This document shows positions 17,264-25,278 of a DNA stretch of 64,000 nt, piece after piece (position 1 is the stretch's first letter; every line of letters begins with the position of its first letter). The DNA comes from Paenacidovorax monticola (GTDB lineage: Bacteria > Pseudomonadota > Gammaproteobacteria > Burkholderiales > Burkholderiaceae_C): positions 992,001 through 1,056,000 of the forward strand of contig NZ_CP060790.1 of the NCBI RefSeq assembly GCF_014489595.1. The letters are read 5' to 3'. The position numbers and the translations under genes are program-made. The notes beneath the pieces were generated by a model, which saw nothing but the letters and a program-made list of their open reading frames with translations, did not search any database and had not been told where the DNA came from.

Positions 17264-17310
17264 TGTCAAACTACTTTTGACAGTCTGTCAATTGGCTATG
17301 CGACTGTCAA
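17264..17310. promoter_or_regulatory. Cluster of TGTCAA half-sites before the acyl-CoA synthetase
   Basis: TGTCAA occurs at 17264-17269, 17286-17291 and 17305-17310, and inverted (TTGACA) at 17277-17282 and 17214-17219. The pair at 17277-17291, TTGACA-GTC-TGTCAA, is a perfect palindrome. The region is AT-rich and ends 50 bases before the synthetase start. Repeated half-sites at about two-turn spacing suggest a regulator binding region; TTGACA may also be a -35 element. Confidence 0.45.
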
Positions 17311-17359
17311 AGCCGTTCTTCTGCTGAAAGAATGCCCGCTTCGCCCTGGAGACAAACCG

Positions 17360-19294
17360 ATGGCCCCGATTCCTGCTGCAGCGCCTTTCAGCGCATCCTT
17401 TCCCATCCGCAAGGTCGCGGACGTGCAACGGCTTGAGCAGACGCCGCTTTCCCAGGCGTTGACCGTGCGCAGCACCTACGAAATCTTCCGGAATTCGGCC
17501 GCCGCCTTTGGCGACAAGACGGCCTTGACCTTTCTTCGGACGGGAAACCCTGCCGATGAACCGATCCGTTGGTCCTACGCGGAATTGCTGGCGGGAATTC
17601 ACCGCACCGCCAACCTGTTGCACCGGCTCGGCGTGGGCTCCCATGACGCCGTGGCGATTCTGTTGCCTGGCTGTCTTGAATACCACCTGGCGCTCTGGGG
17701 CGCAGGCGCTGCCGGCATCGCGCAGCCTCTCAACCCGCTGCTGACCGACGAGAAGCTGGTGGCTCTGATGACGGCAGGCCGTGCCAAGGTGCTGATTGCC
17801 TATGGCGCGGAGGGCGATGCCGGCTACTGGAGCAAGGCGCTGCGGCTGCGAGACCAGGTTCCTACGCTCACCACCGTGCTGCGTGTGGCGCCGCACGACG
17901 AGGCGGCGGGCAGCGTCGGTGCGCTGCCCGAAGGCGTGCTGGACTTCACTGTGGCATGCACGGCCGAACCGGCCGACCGTCTTGTCAGCGGCCGCGACAT
18001 CGCGCCGGACGATATCTGCGCCTACTTTCACACCGGTGGGACCACGGGCGCACCCAAGCTGGCGCGCCACAGCCATGGCGCACAAGTCTTCACGGCATGG
18101 GCCAATGTCATGATGGTCGGGCTCGGGCCACAGGACATTTCGATCAACGGCTATCCCCTGTTCCATGTCGCGGGCGTGTTGCCGGCCTCGCTGGCCTCGC
18201 TGTCGGCCGGCGTGGAGGTCGTCATGCCCACCACGACCCTTCTGCGCAACCGGGAGGTGCTGTCCAACTACTGGAAGCTGGTCGAAAAATACCGCCCCAC
18301 CTCGCTGTCGGCCGTGCCCACCGTGCTGGCGGCGCTGGCCAATGTGCCACTCGATGGGGCCGACATTTCCTCCATACGCTACTGCCGCACGGGCGCCGCC
18401 GTGCTGCCTCCCGAGCTGGCCCAGCGCTTTGAGCAGCTGTTCGGCCTGCACGTGCACGAAAGCCTGGGCATGACCGAGATGGCGGGCATCTCCACGATCA
18501 CTCCGCCGGGAGTGGCGGGACCAGCGGGCTGCGTGGGACTGCGCCTGCCCCACTCCCAGCTGCGAATCGTCGCGCTCGATCCGCAAGGCCAGGCCACCCA
18601 TCGTGACCTGCCCATCGGGGAACAAGGCATGGTGCTGTTCAAGTCGCCCAACCTGTTCTCCGGTTTTGTCGACCCGGCTGACAACGCCAAGGCCTTCACC
18701 GACGACGGGTGGCTGATCACCGGGGACCTGGGCTGGCTCGATGCCGGACAGCGCCTGCACCTCAGCGGCCGCGCGAAAGACCTGATCATCCGCAGCGGCC
18801 ACAACATCGACCCCAAGGCCATCGAGGATGCGCTGGGCGCGCACCCCGCAGTGCAGCTGTGCGCCGCGGTCGGCGCACCGGATGCCTATGCCGGCGAGCT
18901 GCCCGTGGTTTTCGCCACCCTGGCTCCGGGCGCCAGCGCGACCGAGGAAGAGTTGCTGGCCTTCACGGCCGAACGCGTGGACGAGGCCCCGGCACGCCCC
19001 AAGGCAGTCGTCCTGATTCCACAGATGCCGATGACCAATGTTGGCAAGATTTTCAAGCCCGAGTTGCGCGCACTGGCCGCGCGCCGCGTGGCCGAAGCTC
19101 TGGTTGGCGAGGCTTGTGCGGCACTGGGTCTGCTTGCCGGCACGCATCCCCTGGTGCGGGCCGAGAGCGACAAGGCGCTCCAGGTGACCATCGACACCGC
19201 TGCGGTGGGCGCGCAGCAGGCCGCGGCCCTTCAGGCCCACCTGCAGCAGACGCTGGGCCGGCTACCGCTCAGGGTGCAGATCGTGCTGCATTGA
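17360..19294 (+). CDS. Acyl-CoA synthetase (AMP-forming)
   Basis: 644 residues of the ANL superfamily. The ATP-binding P-loop is 'TGGTTGAPK' at 225-233; A5 'GMTEMAG' follows the 'LFGLHVHESLGM' segment; A7 appears as 'GWLITGDLGWLDAGQRL' and A8 as 'SGRAKDLIIRSGHNI'. The A10 lysine is in 'MPMTNVGKIFKPELR'. It activates a carboxylic acid to its CoA thioester through an acyl-adenylate. The following Bug receptor and SDR suggest an import, activation and oxidation route. The N-terminus is longer than usual by about 40 residues. Substrate chain type is not assignable. Confidence 0.92.
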   Translation: MAPIPAAAPFSASFPIRKVADVQRLEQTPLSQALTVRSTYEIFRNSAAAFGDKTALTFLRTGNPADEPIRWSYAELLAGIHRTANLLHRLGVGSHDAVAILLPGCLEYHLALWGAGAAGIAQPLNPLLTDEKLVALMTAGRAKVLIAYGAEGDAGYWSKALRLRDQVPTLTTVLRVAPHDEAAGSVGALPEGVLDFTVACTAEPADRLVSGRDIAPDDICAYFHTGGTTGAPKLARHSHGAQVFTAWANVMMVGLGPQDISINGYPLFHVAGVLPASLASLSAGVEVVMPTTTLLRNREVLSNYWKLVEKYRPTSLSAVPTVLAALANVPLDGADISSIRYCRTGAAVLPPELAQRFEQLFGLHVHESLGMTEMAGISTITPPGVAGPAGCVGLRLPHSQLRIVALDPQGQATHRDLPIGEQGMVLFKSPNLFSGFVDPADNAKAFTDDGWLITGDLGWLDAGQRLHLSGRAKDLIIRSGHNIDPKAIEDALGAHPAVQLCAAVGAPDAYAGELPVVFATLAPGASATEEELLAFTAERVDEAPARPKAVVLIPQMPMTNVGKIFKPELRALAARRVAEALVGEACAALGLLAGTHPLVRAESDKALQVTIDTAAVGAQQAAALQAHLQQTLGRLPLRVQIVLH

Positions 19295-19352
19295 CGTGTC
19301 CGGCCCTTCGTGCCCTCCCTTTTCCCATAGAACCACAAACATAGGAGACAAC

Positions 19353-20351
19353 ATGAACTTCGCACCAAACCGCCGCAACCTGCTGGCAGCCGCCTCGGCC
19401 TTCGCGCTCGCGGGCTGCGCTGCCTCGGCACTGGCCCAGACGGGCTACCCCAGCAAACCCATTCGCATGATCGTGCCGTTCGCCGCCGGGGGCGGCACGG
19501 ACGTGCTGGCCCGCGTGATCGGAGAAAAGCTGTCGGCCAGCCTGGGCCAGCCCGTGGTGATCGACAACCGGCCGGGCGCGGCCGGCATCATCGGCACCGA
19601 TGCCGTGGCCAAGGCCGCCCCCGACGGGCATACCATCGTGCTCTCGCTTTCCAACGCGCTGATGACCAACCAGTTCCTCTACGAGAAACTGCCCTACCAC
19701 CCCGAGCGCGATCTCGCGCTGGTCTATCAGATCGCGATGGGCCCCCTGGTGCTGGTCACGCACCCGAGCATCCCGGCCAAGACGGCTCCCGACCTGCTCA
19801 AGTACATGGCCGCCAACAAGGGCAAGCTCGCTTATGGCTCCTATGGGCTGGGGGCCTATCCGCACCTGGCGGGTGCCCACATGAGCACGGCGCAGAACGC
19901 CGACATGAGCCACGCGGCGTACAAGGGCGAAGCGCCGATGGTGCAAGACCTGATCGGAGGCCAGATCCAGATGGCTTTCGCCAGCGCATTGCAGGCCAAG
20001 CCACACATCGAAGCCGGAAAGCTCAACGCGATCGGCGTAAGTGGCGAACGGCGGCTCTCCACCCTGCCGAATGTCCCCACGCTGGCAGAACAGGGGTTGA
20101 AGGACGAAGCCTATCGGCTCACGGGATGGCTGGCGATCGCTGCACCGGCGAAGACGCCCTCCCCCATCGTGCGGCGCCTGGCAGATGAGGTGCGCAAGGC
20201 CACACAGCAACCCGATGTACAGCAGCGCGTGGCCGCCATGGGCTTCGAACTGCTGCCCGACAGCTCCCCCGAAGCCTTTGCCGCGGCCTACCGAAAAGAG
20301 CGCCCGGCCTGGGAACTGCTCATCAAGCAGTCGGGCGTGAAGCTGGACTGA
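19353..20351 (+). CDS. Bug/TctC-family periplasmic substrate-binding protein
   Basis: 332 residues from ATG 19353 with TAGGAGA seven bases upstream. The signal peptide begins 'MNFAPNRRNLLAAASAFALA', with twin arginine, and cleavage is expected after 'SALAQ'. The core motifs are 'YPSKPIRMIVPFAAGGGTD', 'VVIDNRPGAAGIIGTD' and 'LPNVPTLAEQGLK'. A Cys in 'LAGCAAS' could also suggest a lipobox, but the position is not ideal. It lies 58 bases after the acyl-CoA synthetase, so the bound ligand is plausibly the acid that the synthetase activates. Confidence 0.93.
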   Translation: MNFAPNRRNLLAAASAFALAGCAASALAQTGYPSKPIRMIVPFAAGGGTDVLARVIGEKLSASLGQPVVIDNRPGAAGIIGTDAVAKAAPDGHTIVLSLSNALMTNQFLYEKLPYHPERDLALVYQIAMGPLVLVTHPSIPAKTAPDLLKYMAANKGKLAYGSYGLGAYPHLAGAHMSTAQNADMSHAAYKGEAPMVQDLIGGQIQMAFASALQAKPHIEAGKLNAIGVSGERRLSTLPNVPTLAEQGLKDEAYRLTGWLAIAAPAKTPSPIVRRLADEVRKATQQPDVQQRVAAMGFELLPDSSPEAFAAAYRKERPAWELLIKQSGVKLD

Positions 20352-20418
20352 AGGCGCCGTGCGCCGCCAAGACGGCCACAGTGCAGCTCCGACGGGCGCA
20401 ACCGGCTACCATGGGGCC

Positions 20419-21210
20419 ATGTCTGCACCTACCCACTCCCCATCTATTTCCTTTGGCCACCAGGGCCGTGTCTGCATCGTGACGGGCGGCGCCCAGGGCA
20501 TTGGCGAAGCGTGTGTACGGCGCTTTGCGCGCGATGGCGCCAAGGTCGTGATCGCCGACGTGGACGATGCCCGGGGCCAGGCGCTCGCGGCAGCAGTGGC
20601 CGGCGCGGCCTACGTGCACTGCGACGTGGGCAGCAAGGCCCAGGTGGATGCGCTGGTGCAGCACGCGCTGGCGCTGCACGGGCGTATCGACGTGCTGGTG
20701 AACAACGCGGGCATCTTCCGCGCTGCCAACTTTCTGGATGTGACCGAGGAAGACTTCGATGCCGTGCTGCGCGTCAACCTCAAGGGCGCATTCCTCATGG
20801 GCCAGGCCGTGGCGCGGGAAATGGCGCGTGCGGGCAGCGGCAGCATCGTCAACATGAGCTCGGTCAACGGCGTCCTGGCCATTCCCAATATCTCCAGCTA
20901 CAACGTGAGCAAGGGCGGTATCAACCAGCTCACGCGGGTCATGGCGCTGTCATTGGCCGATCAGGGCGTGCGCGTGAATGCGGTCGCGCCCGGCACGATC
21001 GCCACCGAACTGGCGGCCAAGGCCGTGCTGACCAGCGAGGAGGCCCGCCTCAAGATCATGAGCCGCACGCCCATGAAGCGCCTGGGCGAGCCCTCGGAAA
21101 TCGCCGACGTGGTGGCCTGGCTCGCCAGCGATGCAGCCAGTTACGTCACCGGCGAGATCGTCACCGTGGATGGCGGGCGCATGACGCTGAACTACACCGT
21201 CCCCGTCTAG
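20419..21210 (+). CDS. Short-chain dehydrogenase/reductase (SDR)
   Basis: 263 residues. Classical SDR: cofactor motif TGGAQGIG at 22-29, 'NNAG' near residue 95, catalytic Ser in 'NMSSVNGV', Tyr161 and Lys165 in 'SSYNVSKGG', and the C-terminal 'ASYVTGEIVTVDGG'. The Asp in 'VVIADVDD' after the second strand indicates NAD(H) preference. ATG 20419 is taken as the start; no strong ribosome site is visible. It follows the Bug receptor by 67 bases and probably completes an acid-oxidation operon with the acyl-CoA synthetase. Confidence 0.92.
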   Translation: MSAPTHSPSISFGHQGRVCIVTGGAQGIGEACVRRFARDGAKVVIADVDDARGQALAAAVAGAAYVHCDVGSKAQVDALVQHALALHGRIDVLVNNAGIFRAANFLDVTEEDFDAVLRVNLKGAFLMGQAVAREMARAGSGSIVNMSSVNGVLAIPNISSYNVSKGGINQLTRVMALSLADQGVRVNAVAPGTIATELAAKAVLTSEEARLKIMSRTPMKRLGEPSEIADVVAWLASDAASYVTGEIVTVDGGRMTLNYTVPV

Positions 21211-21217
21211 GCCCTGC

Positions 21218-22434
21218 TCAGGCCATGGCCGGACGCGCCACCCTGCCCTCGCGGATGGGCAGGTGCACCAGGGCGGCGCCCACAGCCAGCACGATGTCGA
21301 TGTACCAAACCCAGTCGTAGGCGCCGGTCAGCTCGAACACCTTACCGCCCAGCCACGCCCCCAGGAAGCCGCCAATCTGGTGCGCAAGCATCACGATGCC
21401 GAACAGCGTGGCCATGTTCGCGGGGCCGAAGAACTTGGCCACCAGGCCGGCCGTGGGGGCACCGTGGCCAGAAAGGTCAGGCCCATGACGGCCGCGAACA
21501 GCAGCACCACGGCCTCGGTCTTGGGTGCCAGCAAGAAAACCAGCACAGCCACGCCGCGCGCCAGGTAGATGAGCGAGAGCACGGACTTCATGCGCCAGCG
21601 CCCCACGGCCCAGCCCACGGCAAAGCTGCCGACGATGTTGAACAGGCCGATGAGGGCCAGCGCCCAGGCGCCCACAGGTGCTGGCAGGCCGCACGACGCG
21701 ATCACGCCGGGCAAGTGCGTGGCGAGGAAGGCCACGTGGAAGCCGCACACCAGAAATCCTATGGACAGCATGCGGTAGCCCGGATGGGCCAGCGCCTCGC
21801 GCACGGCTTCGCGCGTGCCCTTGGGCCGGGCGCCGGGCGCTGCCCCCTGCAGCGCGTTGCCGCGCAGCACCAGGGCCGCCGGCAGCACCAGAAGTACCAG
21901 CAGGCCCAGTACCTGCAGCGCGCCGGCCCATCCCATCTGCGCGGTCAGGAAACCTGCCAGGGGGGCCATGAGGAACTGGCCGAACGATCCTCCGGCATTG
22001 ACGAAGCCCGTGGCCAGCCCCCGCCTTTCGGGTGGAACGAGGCGCATGGTCGCGGCCATCAGCACCGAGGGCCCCGCCATGCCCGCACCGCCCGCCGACA
22101 GGATGCCGATGGCGAGAATCAGGCCCGCCGTGCTGGTCATCCAGGGCGTGATGAAGGTGCCGATCGCGACGAGCACGGCCCCCACCAACAGCACGCGCCC
22201 TGCCCCGATGCGGTCCGCCACGATGCCCGCGAACGGCTGGGTCAGGCCCCACCAGAGCTGCCCGAAGGCGAATGCCAGGCTGATGCTGCCCAGCCCCAGA
22301 CCCGTGGCCGTGTTGAGCGGCGAGAGGAACAGGCCCATGGTCTGGCGCGTGCCCATGGTCAACGCGAAGGTACCGCCGGCGGCGGCCAGCACCAGCCAGA
22401 GGGCCAGCGAACGTTGGGGTGTGGAGGGCGTCAT
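21218..22434 (-). CDS. MFS transporter, one apparent frameshift
   Basis: From ATG 22434 the frame encodes a 12-helix major facilitator ('LVLAAAGGTFALTMGTRQTM', 'GIVADRIGAGRVLLVG' as the loop 2-3 signature). The frame is lost in the five-G run 21455-21459; one added base restores 'TVPPTAGLVAKFFGPANMA', 'HQIGGFLGAWLGG' and a normal end at 21218, 405 residues in all. The 'HQIGGFLGAWLGG' motif is typical of the monocarboxylate/oxalate-formate-like MFS group. The start overlaps the upstream MarR stop by 4 bases, so the two genes are cotranscribed and the exporter is probably MarR-controlled. Confidence 0.88.
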
Positions 22435-22898
22435 TCGTCGTCCTTGGATTCGTCCGGCGCCAGCAGCGCCATGCAGTCGTCGACCATGGCGTGCAGGGCC
22501 ACGACGCGCTCCGGGCCCAGGGCCTGGTTCAGCGCCTCCTGCGCGGCCCGCCAGTGGCGCTGTGCCTGCTGGCGCTTGGCCTGCCCCAGCTCGGTGGCTG
22601 CCACCAGGCGGCTGCGCGCGTCGCCGCCCGCGCCCAGTTCCACCCAGCCCGCCGCGATCAGCGGCTTGAGGTTGCGCGAGAGCGTGGACGCGTCCATGCA
22701 CATGGCCTGGGCCAGCGCACCGGGGCGGATGGGGCCCAGCCGCACCACATACGACAGCAGCGAGTACTGCGTGGTCTTGAGGCCCGACTTGCCCATCTCG
22801 GTGTCGTAGTGCTGCGCCACGCGGCGCATGAGCTGGCGCAGCTTGAGGTTGGTGCAGCCCTGGGGCCTGACGCCCGGGGGATTGACAGCGGTGGTCAT
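22431..22898 (-). CDS. MarR-family transcriptional regulator
   Basis: 155 residues from ATG 22898. Winged-helix pattern: 'LLSYVVRLGPIRPGALAQAM', recognition helix 'MDASTLSRNLKPLIAAGWV', and wing 'GAGGDARSRLVAATELG'. The N-terminal 'CTNLKLRQLMRRVAQHYD' helix is used for dimerisation in this subgroup. The gene overlaps the MFS transporter by 4 bases and is divergent from a thioesterase gene 49 bases away. The palindromes between them are the obvious operator. The longer in-frame extension upstream overlaps the divergent gene and is not needed. Confidence 0.92.
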   Translation of the reverse strand: MTTAVNPPGVRPQGCTNLKLRQLMRRVAQHYDTEMGKSGLKTTQYSLLSYVVRLGPIRPGALAQAMCMDASTLSRNLKPLIAAGWVELGAGGDARSRLVAATELGQAKRQQAQRHWRAAQEALNQALGPERVVALHAMVDDCMALLAPDESKDDE

Positions 22899-22906
22899 GC
22901 CAACTA

Positions 22907-22933
22907 TTGTACCTACAACATTTGTATATGCAA
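22907..22933. promoter_or_regulatory. MarR operator pair in the divergent marR/thioesterase promoter
   Basis: TTGTA-CC-TACAA (22907-22918) is a perfect palindrome 9 bases from the marR start. TTG-TATATG-CAA (22922-22933) is a second, slightly imperfect one 15 bases from the thioesterase start. Both share the TTG...CAA frame of MarR-family sites. One repressor could therefore control both directions. Confidence 0.6.
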
Positions 22934-22947
22934 CCAATGGGGAATCC

Positions 22948-23502
22948 ATGACGCAGAACTCTGCCCTTGAACTCTGGCTCGCGCAGGAACGTGAGATCGC
23001 CGCCCGCCTCGACGCTGGCCCCGGCCCTGGCGTGGCGCGGCCCGACCAGGTGGCAGGCAAGACTGGCCTCGGCCTCCTTCAATCAATGCTGCGCGGCGAG
23101 CTTCCCTACGCGGCGATCGCCAAGACGCTCGACTTCATGCTGATCGAGGTGGACGAGGGGCGCGCGATGTTCCAGGGAACCCCGGGCCCGACCCACCTGA
23201 ATCCCATGGGCACGATCCACGGCGGCTGGTATGCAACGCTGCTCGACTCGGCCCTGGGCTGTGCCGTGCACACGATGCTCCCGCCCGGCCGCGCCTACAC
23301 CACGGCCGAGCTGGGGGTGAACCTCGTGCGGGCGATCAACCCCGCCAAGGCGCCCCGCGTGCGCGCCGAGGGCAAGGTGCTGCACTGCGGGCGCCAGCTC
23401 GCCACGGCGGAGGCGCGCCTGTACGGGCCCGACGGCACGCTCTACGCCCACGCCACCACGACCTGCCTGGTGTTCGAGATGCCATCACCCAAGGCGGCCT
23501 GA
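22948..23502 (+). CDS. PaaI-type hotdog thioesterase
   Basis: 184 residues from ATG 22948 with GGGGA seven bases upstream. The hotdog fold and PaaI-like signature are visible: 'GPTHLNPMGTIHGGWYATLLDSALGCAV', with the G-x-x-H-G-G motif and the following Asp as catalytic residue. An N-terminal extension of about 40 residues precedes the domain. It would hydrolyse acyl- or aryl-CoA thioesters. The shared palindromic promoter with marR suggests joint control of the thioesterase and the MFS pump, for example release and export of an acid. Confidence 0.87.
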   Translation: MTQNSALELWLAQEREIAARLDAGPGPGVARPDQVAGKTGLGLLQSMLRGELPYAAIAKTLDFMLIEVDEGRAMFQGTPGPTHLNPMGTIHGGWYATLLDSALGCAVHTMLPPGRAYTTAELGVNLVRAINPAKAPRVRAEGKVLHCGRQLATAEARLYGPDGTLYAHATTTCLVFEMPSPKAA

Positions 23503-23577
23503 GCGGCACTTGAACACCGCATGGGGATGTTGCGCAGGGGCCTGCATGCTGGCCTCATGGCCCGGATAATCGGCCCC

Positions 23578-23991
23578 ATGCGATTCCTTCACACCATGCT
23601 GCGCGTTGGCAATCTCCAGCGCTCCATCGATTTCTATACCCAGGTGCTGGGCATGCAACTGCTGCGCACCTCTGAAAACTCCGAGTACAAGTATTCGCTG
23701 GCCTTTCTGGGCTTCGCGGGCGGCAACCCAGGCCAGGCAGAGATCGAGCTGACCTACAACTGGGGCGTGGAGAGCTACGAACTCGGTACGGCCTATGGCC
23801 ACATCGCCCTGGGCGTGCCGGATGCCTATGCGGCCTGCGAGAAGATCAAGGCCGCCGGCGGCAACGTGACGCGCGAGGCCGGCCCTGTGAAAGGCGGCAC
23901 CACCGTGATCGCCTTCGTGACCGACCCCGACGGCTACAAGATCGAGCTGATCCAGCGCGCGGAAGACGCCGGCGGCGCAGGCCTGCGCTGA
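23578..23991 (+). CDS. gloA: Lactoylglutathione lyase (glyoxalase I)
   Basis: 137 residues. '[20 protein letters not shown]' is the standard GloA start. All four metal ligands are present: His5, Glu57 ('EIELTYN'), His75 ('GHIALG') and Glu123 ('YKIELIQ'). It isomerises the methylglyoxal-glutathione hemithioacetal to S-lactoylglutathione in the cytoplasm. The short form without the long-loop insertion is typical of the Ni-dependent bacterial enzyme. An in-frame extension upstream to 23521 shows no conserved sequence. Confidence 0.95.
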   Translation: MRFLHTMLRVGNLQRSIDFYTQVLGMQLLRTSENSEYKYSLAFLGFAGGNPGQAEIELTYNWGVESYELGTAYGHIALGVPDAYAACEKIKAAGGNVTREAGPVKGGTTVIAFVTDPDGYKIELIQRAEDAGGAGLR

Positions 23992-24004
23992 AGCGCCCAG
24001 GGTG

Positions 24005-24034
24005 AAGGGCGCGCTTGCCCCCGGCTGCGCCCTT
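24005..24034 (+). terminator. Hairpin after gloA
   Basis: AAGGGCGC (24005-24012) pairs with GCGCCCTT (24027-24034) across a 14-base loop, ending with a short T tract. It lies 14 bases after the gloA stop. The position fits a weak intrinsic terminator. Confidence 0.45.
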
Positions 24035-24128
24035 TGCCGCACCTTGCGCTTACCCTGGAGCAAGCGTATAAGTCAATCGAGGTTTGTCCGATTTCCTCAA
24101 GTCACATTCCGTGGTTGCAGGAGGGCCT

Positions 24129-24644
24129 ATGAGCAGACGAATCTACTGGTTGATCCCCGATGTGGCGAGCGCCCGGCGGACGGTTGATGAACTGCTGCTG
24201 GCACGCGTTCCCATGAAGCAGATTCACTGCGTGGGACGTGAGAGCCTGAGCCTCTCGGGCCTGCATCCCGCCAATGTGCTGCAGACGACGGACGTGATCT
24301 ACGCGGCCGAACTGGGCCTCCTGGTGGGCGGCACGATCGGCGCCGTTGCCGGCGTGCTGGTGGCCCTCTACTACCCTCTCGGTTTCCCGTCGATGCAATG
24401 GGGCGTCGTGGCCGTCCTGGGCGCGCTGGGAGCCCTGATGGGCGCTTGGTCGTCCAGCCTGATCGGCATCTCCGTTCCCAGCCACAGGCTCAAACGCTTC
24501 AAGGCCGCCATCGAGCGGGGAGAGATCCTGCTGATGGTGGACGTGCCCAGCCTGCAGGTCAAGGAGATTGAGAGCCTGCTGCAGGCTTCGCACCCCGAAG
24601 CGCATCTGGAGGGCGAGGATCCGGACACCCCGGTCTTCCCCTGA
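24129..24644 (+). CDS. Membrane protein of unknown function (DUF1269-like)
   Basis: 171 residues from ATG 24129, GGAGG at 24120-24124. The first 50 residues ('RRIYWLIPDVASARRTVDEL') form a soluble alpha/beta segment. Two hydrophobic helices follow ('LGLLVGGTIGAVAGVLVALY' and 'WGVVAVLGALGALMGAWSS'), then a soluble tail 'LLMVDVPSLQVKEIESLLQ'. This soluble, two-helix glycine-rich hairpin, soluble layout resembles DUF1269 / general-stress membrane proteins, but I cannot name the family firmly. It precedes another unknown membrane protein and the oxidase operon, and may belong to the same respiratory unit. Confidence 0.75.
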   Translation: MSRRIYWLIPDVASARRTVDELLLARVPMKQIHCVGRESLSLSGLHPANVLQTTDVIYAAELGLLVGGTIGAVAGVLVALYYPLGFPSMQWGVVAVLGALGALMGAWSSSLIGISVPSHRLKRFKAAIERGEILLMVDVPSLQVKEIESLLQASHPEAHLEGEDPDTPVFP

Positions 24645-24708
24645 AGCAAGCGGACCGCGCTCCCGCCGCTGCCGGCGCGGGGCCGGCCCAGATTTCGCGG
24701 AGGCGATC

Positions 24709-25199
24709 ATGGACCTCAAGCTGCATTCATACCCCCGGCTGCGCCATCCCGACTGGGCTGCCGCAGCGACCGCCGGACTGGCCGCTGGCGCGGTCGTGAT
24801 GGTGCTGGAACTCGTCTGGTCGTCGCTGGCCTCCGCGCATGGCCCGTGGCTGGTGTCGCACCAGATCGCCGCCATCGTGATGGACCGGCGGTACTGCAAT
24901 CGGCCAGCTTCAACATGGCCGTGGTGACCGTGGCGCTGCTGGCCCACTACGTCCTGGGCATTGTGTTCGGTCTGGTGCTCGCGGCCATCATGGCGGCCTT
25001 CATGCCGGATTCGAACCCAGGCAAGGCATCGCTGGCGGGTGCCGTGTTCGGTGCCGCACTGTACCTGCTGAACTTCCATGGCATGACCCGTTTCTTTCCC
25101 TGGTTCATCGAAGCACGGGGACTTGAAGCCCTGTTCACGCACCTGGTCTTCGGCGTGACTGCGGCGCTCCTGTACTGGAAGCTCCAGCGCCGGACCTGA
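24709..25199 (+). CDS. Membrane protein of unknown function, one apparent frameshift
   Basis: Reads from ATG 24709 (GGAGG at 24699-24703) as a polytopic protein: 'WAAAATAGLAAGAVVMVLEL' then, after the break, 'MAVVTVALLAHYVLGIVFGL', 'LAGAVFGAALYLLNFHGMTR' and 'FTHLVFGVTAALLYWKL'. The frame is lost near 24882-24883, where one added G gives a continuous 163-residue, four-helix protein. I do not recognise the family by name; proteins of this shape occur next to caa3-type oxidase genes in betaproteobacteria. It lies 79 bases before ctaC in the same direction. Confidence 0.7.
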
Positions 25200-25278
25200 C
25201 CCCTGCCGCCGCTGGCCTGCCACTGCCAGCAGCGGCCACGGCCCGCGGAACGGCCCACGTGGCGCCAAGGGGAAGCAC

